Of a DNA stretch of 9,153 nucleotides, positions 7,662 through 9,153 are shown piece after piece. The DNA is taken from positions 1 through 9,153 of the forward strand of contig JAQGJZ010000253.1 of assembly GCA_028290385.1 (NCBI GenBank), written 5' to 3'. Source of the DNA: Enterovirga sp. (GTDB lineage Bacteria > Pseudomonadota > Alphaproteobacteria > Rhizobiales > Beijerinckiaceae). The notes beneath the pieces were generated by a model that did not search any database, had not been told where the DNA came from, and was given only the letters and a program-made list of their open reading frames with translations. The number at the start of each line of letters is the position of its first letter. Within the stretch, counting starts at the first letter, position 1. The translations under genes were made by a program, and so were the position numbers.

Positions 7662-7966
7662 TGTCCTGGCTGGCGCGCCTGTTCGGCACGAGCGGGGCGG
7701 ATCGCAAATCCGCCCCCCCGGCGCCGACTGCCGAGATCGAGCATCACGGCTTCATCATTCGGGCCGAGCCCTACAAGGCCGAGGACGGGCAGTTTCAGAC
7801 TGCCGGGACGATCCTGAAGGAGATCGACGGCGAGGAGCGCCGGCACCAGTTCGTGCGCGCCGACCGTTTCCCGACGATCGAGAGCGCGACCGAGATGGCC
7901 CTTCAGAAAGGGCGTCAGATCGTCGAGCAACAGGGAGAGCGGATGTTCTCCCCGGGCCGCAACTGA
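7661..7966 (+). CDS. HlyU-family small protein
   Basis: This 101-residue cytoplasmic protein resembles the HlyU family (PF10115 type), named after a Vibrio haemolysin regulator but usually uncharacterised in alphaproteobacteria. The opening MSWLARLFG, a short Pro/Ala linker (about 17-23), and the core HHGFIIRAEPYKAEDGQFQT, AGTILKEIDGE, HQFVRADRFPTIESA and ALQKGRQIVEQQGERMF match the family layout. No membrane segment, signal peptide or clear helix-turn-helix is visible, so DNA binding should not be assumed. The ATG at 7661 overlaps the rpoD TGA by one base (TGATG), which points to translational coupling with the sigma factor. A TTG three bases upstream is possible but unlikely. Convergent with the DUF2235 gene, 30 bases away. 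Confidence 0.85.
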
Positions 7967-7988
7967 ACAGCTGACCACCCGACCGACT

Positions 7989-8019
7989 CGGCCGCTCTAG
8001 ACCGTTTCCGGGGCGGCCG
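7989..8019. terminator. Inverted repeat at the hlyU-like / DUF2235 convergent junction
   Basis: CGGCCGC (7989-7995) and GCGGCCG (8013-8019) form a 7-bp GC stem around a 17-base loop. It spans the stop codon of the minus-strand hydrolase gene and lies 22 bases after the HlyU-like stop. It may end transcription from the rpoD side; there is no T-run and the loop is large. Confidence 0.28.
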
Positions 8020-9153
8020 GCTGCTGGGCCGCCGGCGCCGCGAAATCCTTCGGCACCGTCTCTCGCCAGCAGGTATCGTGCCTGTAGGGCTGCTTGTATT
8101 TTGGATGCGGCCTTAGCCCGCCAAGCACGGCGAGCTCGAACGGCCCCGGCTCCGAGACATGCTTCGGGTCGATTTCGCCCGGCAGGTTGGCGGGCTTCCA
8201 GCGGCTCGGGCACTTGCCCGTGTACGCGATATCCGCCTTGCGCCGCTCGACGACGCTCCAGTGCACCTTTTCGTTGATGACCTCCTGCTCGACGCCCTGC
8301 TCCACCAGCCGCTCGCGTTGCGACAGCACGGGGCGCTGATACCGCGGCAGGACGCGCCAGATGATGCTGTCCGACTTGTGCAGATCGCAGCGGGGGCACG
8401 GGCAGAATTCGTCGCCGATGAACCTCGGGTCGAGCTCCAGCCCAGCGTGGGTCATCCGGTCCATCATCCAGACGAGCGCCGCATCCGACAGGCCCGAGAC
8501 CGGGTACCCACCCCCGACATCCGAGTGGACACCCGCGAACCAGACCTGCTCGACATTGGCCCGGCTTTCGCCTTTTCTCTGCAACCACAGCGTGGGCTGG
8601 AACGCGCCCCTCGCCTCGTCGATTGCGACGGCGTGGTAGGCGTGCTCGACGCATTTGCCGAGCTGGCGATCGTGGAATCCGAGGTTTTTGGCCGCCATGG
8701 CGACACCCAGGCCCGAGATGGCCAGGCCGGACGGGATGCCGTAGCTGCCGACCGTATCCCATACGCCGAGCGCTCGGACGCTCACGGGAGCATGAAACCA
8801 CGCCTTCTCGGGCGGCTCCGCAGCGGGCGGCTTCTGGCCTGACGCTTCGCCCGGACCGCCGGCGCCGTGCGCCTGAGGCCGATTGCGGCGCTCGTCCGGC
8901 GGCGTGCGGTAGTACCTCCAGGCCTCCTCGAAGCGCTCGAATTCCTCGCGCCGCAGAATGCCGACCAGGCCGATCATCGCCACGACGGCGCGCGCCGTGA
9001 ACGCGCCGCGGGAAAACCCGAGCACGAAAATCTCGTCGCCCGGTTGGTAGTTCAGCGTCAGAAACGCGTAGGCACGGTGGACGTTGCTGCGGACCCCTAC
9101 CCCCAGCACACCGCCGAGCAGCCGGTCGATCGGCCCGCCGGTCCCCACGCCCG
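7997..9153 (-). CDS. DUF2235 / Tle1-type alpha/beta hydrolase, 5' end missing
   Basis: The visible 385 residues belong to the DUF2235 family (PF09994), which includes type VI secretion phospholipase effectors of the Tle1 class and many uncharacterised proteins. At the right edge GVGTGG begins the visible part, matching the family's glycine-rich start after an YxxGVGT-type strand, so only a short N terminus is missing. The nucleophile elbow GFSRGAFTAR holds the Ser codon at 9011-9013. Conserved acid and histidine candidates follow in VRALGVWDTVGSYG, CVEHAYHAVAIDEAR and WFAGVHSDVGGGYP; the triad Asp and His are not assigned with certainty. A Pro/Gly-rich linker (around 8810-8890) interrupts the domain. 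A cysteine cluster, FCPCPRCDLH, lies near 8380-8410. No signal peptide or membrane helix is seen in the visible part. No VgrG, PAAR, immunity or other type VI gene is in the window, so an effector role is only a possibility. Confidence 0.87.
   Translation of the reverse strand, partial: GVGTGGPIDRLLGGVLGVGVRSNVHRAYAFLTLNYQPGDEIFVLGFSRGAFTARAVVAMIGLVGILRREEFERFEEAWRYYRTPPDERRNRPQAHGAGGPGEASGQKPPAAEPPEKAWFHAPVSVRALGVWDTVGSYGIPSGLAISGLGVAMAAKNLGFHDRQLGKCVEHAYHAVAIDEARGAFQPTLWLQRKGESRANVEQVWFAGVHSDVGGGYPVSGLSDAALVWMMDRMTHAGLELDPRFIGDEFCPCPRCDLHKSDSIIWRVLPRYQRPVLSQRERLVEQGVEQEVINEKVHWSVVERRKADIAYTGKCPSRWKPANLPGEIDPKHVSEPGPFELAVLGGLRPHPKYKQPYRHDTCWRETVPKDFAAPAAQQPAAPETV

Noticed and set aside
7755..8801. 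A 348-codon minus-strand frame overlapping the DUF2235 and HlyU-like genes
   Set aside because: Arg/Gly/Pro-rich out-of-frame product; the neighbouring frame on the same strand carries the conserved hydrolase motifs.

Overview
This GC-rich window looks like an alphaproteobacterial chromosome, most likely order Rhizobiales (Hyphomicrobiales) and possibly the Methylobacteriaceae. The family-level placement is an impression from protein style, not a search result. The clues are a RpoD longer than in enterics with two acidic insertions, a DnaG whose CHC2 zinc ligands are all replaced, a HlyU-family small protein and a low-affinity iron permease-family protein. Nearly all of it is chromosomal housekeeping sequence. 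I see no insertion sequence, integrase, tRNA, rRNA or CRISPR array.

Layout: carA (minus strand, cut by the left edge) diverges from a yqeY/GatB-like gene (719-1180). Next come a small two-helix membrane protein of the low-affinity iron permease family (1270-1599) and an MscS-type channel (1699-2826). The channel gene converges on a small putative lipoprotein gene (2842-3168, minus), with a 15-base gap that is itself an inverted repeat. The lipoprotein gene diverges from dnaG (3310-5295). A 365-base non-coding region with promoter-like hexamers and two palindromes precedes rpoD (5661-7661). The rpoD stop codon overlaps by one base the start of a HlyU-like gene (7661-7966). The right end holds a minus-strand DUF2235 / Tle1-type alpha/beta hydrolase gene, cut by the edge.

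How the genes relate: yqeY, dnaG and rpoD recall the macromolecular synthesis cluster (rpsU-dnaG-rpoD in enterics), which links replication priming and transcription initiation. Here three envelope or stress-type genes sit between yqeY and dnaG. CarA serves arginine and pyrimidine synthesis. The HlyU-like protein is probably co-translated with the housekeeping sigma factor. The DUF2235 hydrolase is on the opposite strand and is probably an independent unit.

I do not find a clear new multi-gene system. The points most worth a second look are the zinc-ligand-free primase, the rpoD-hlyU overlap, the alternative stem-loops in the leader of the mechanosensitive channel gene, the palindromes before rpoD, and the cysteine cluster in the DUF2235 protein.
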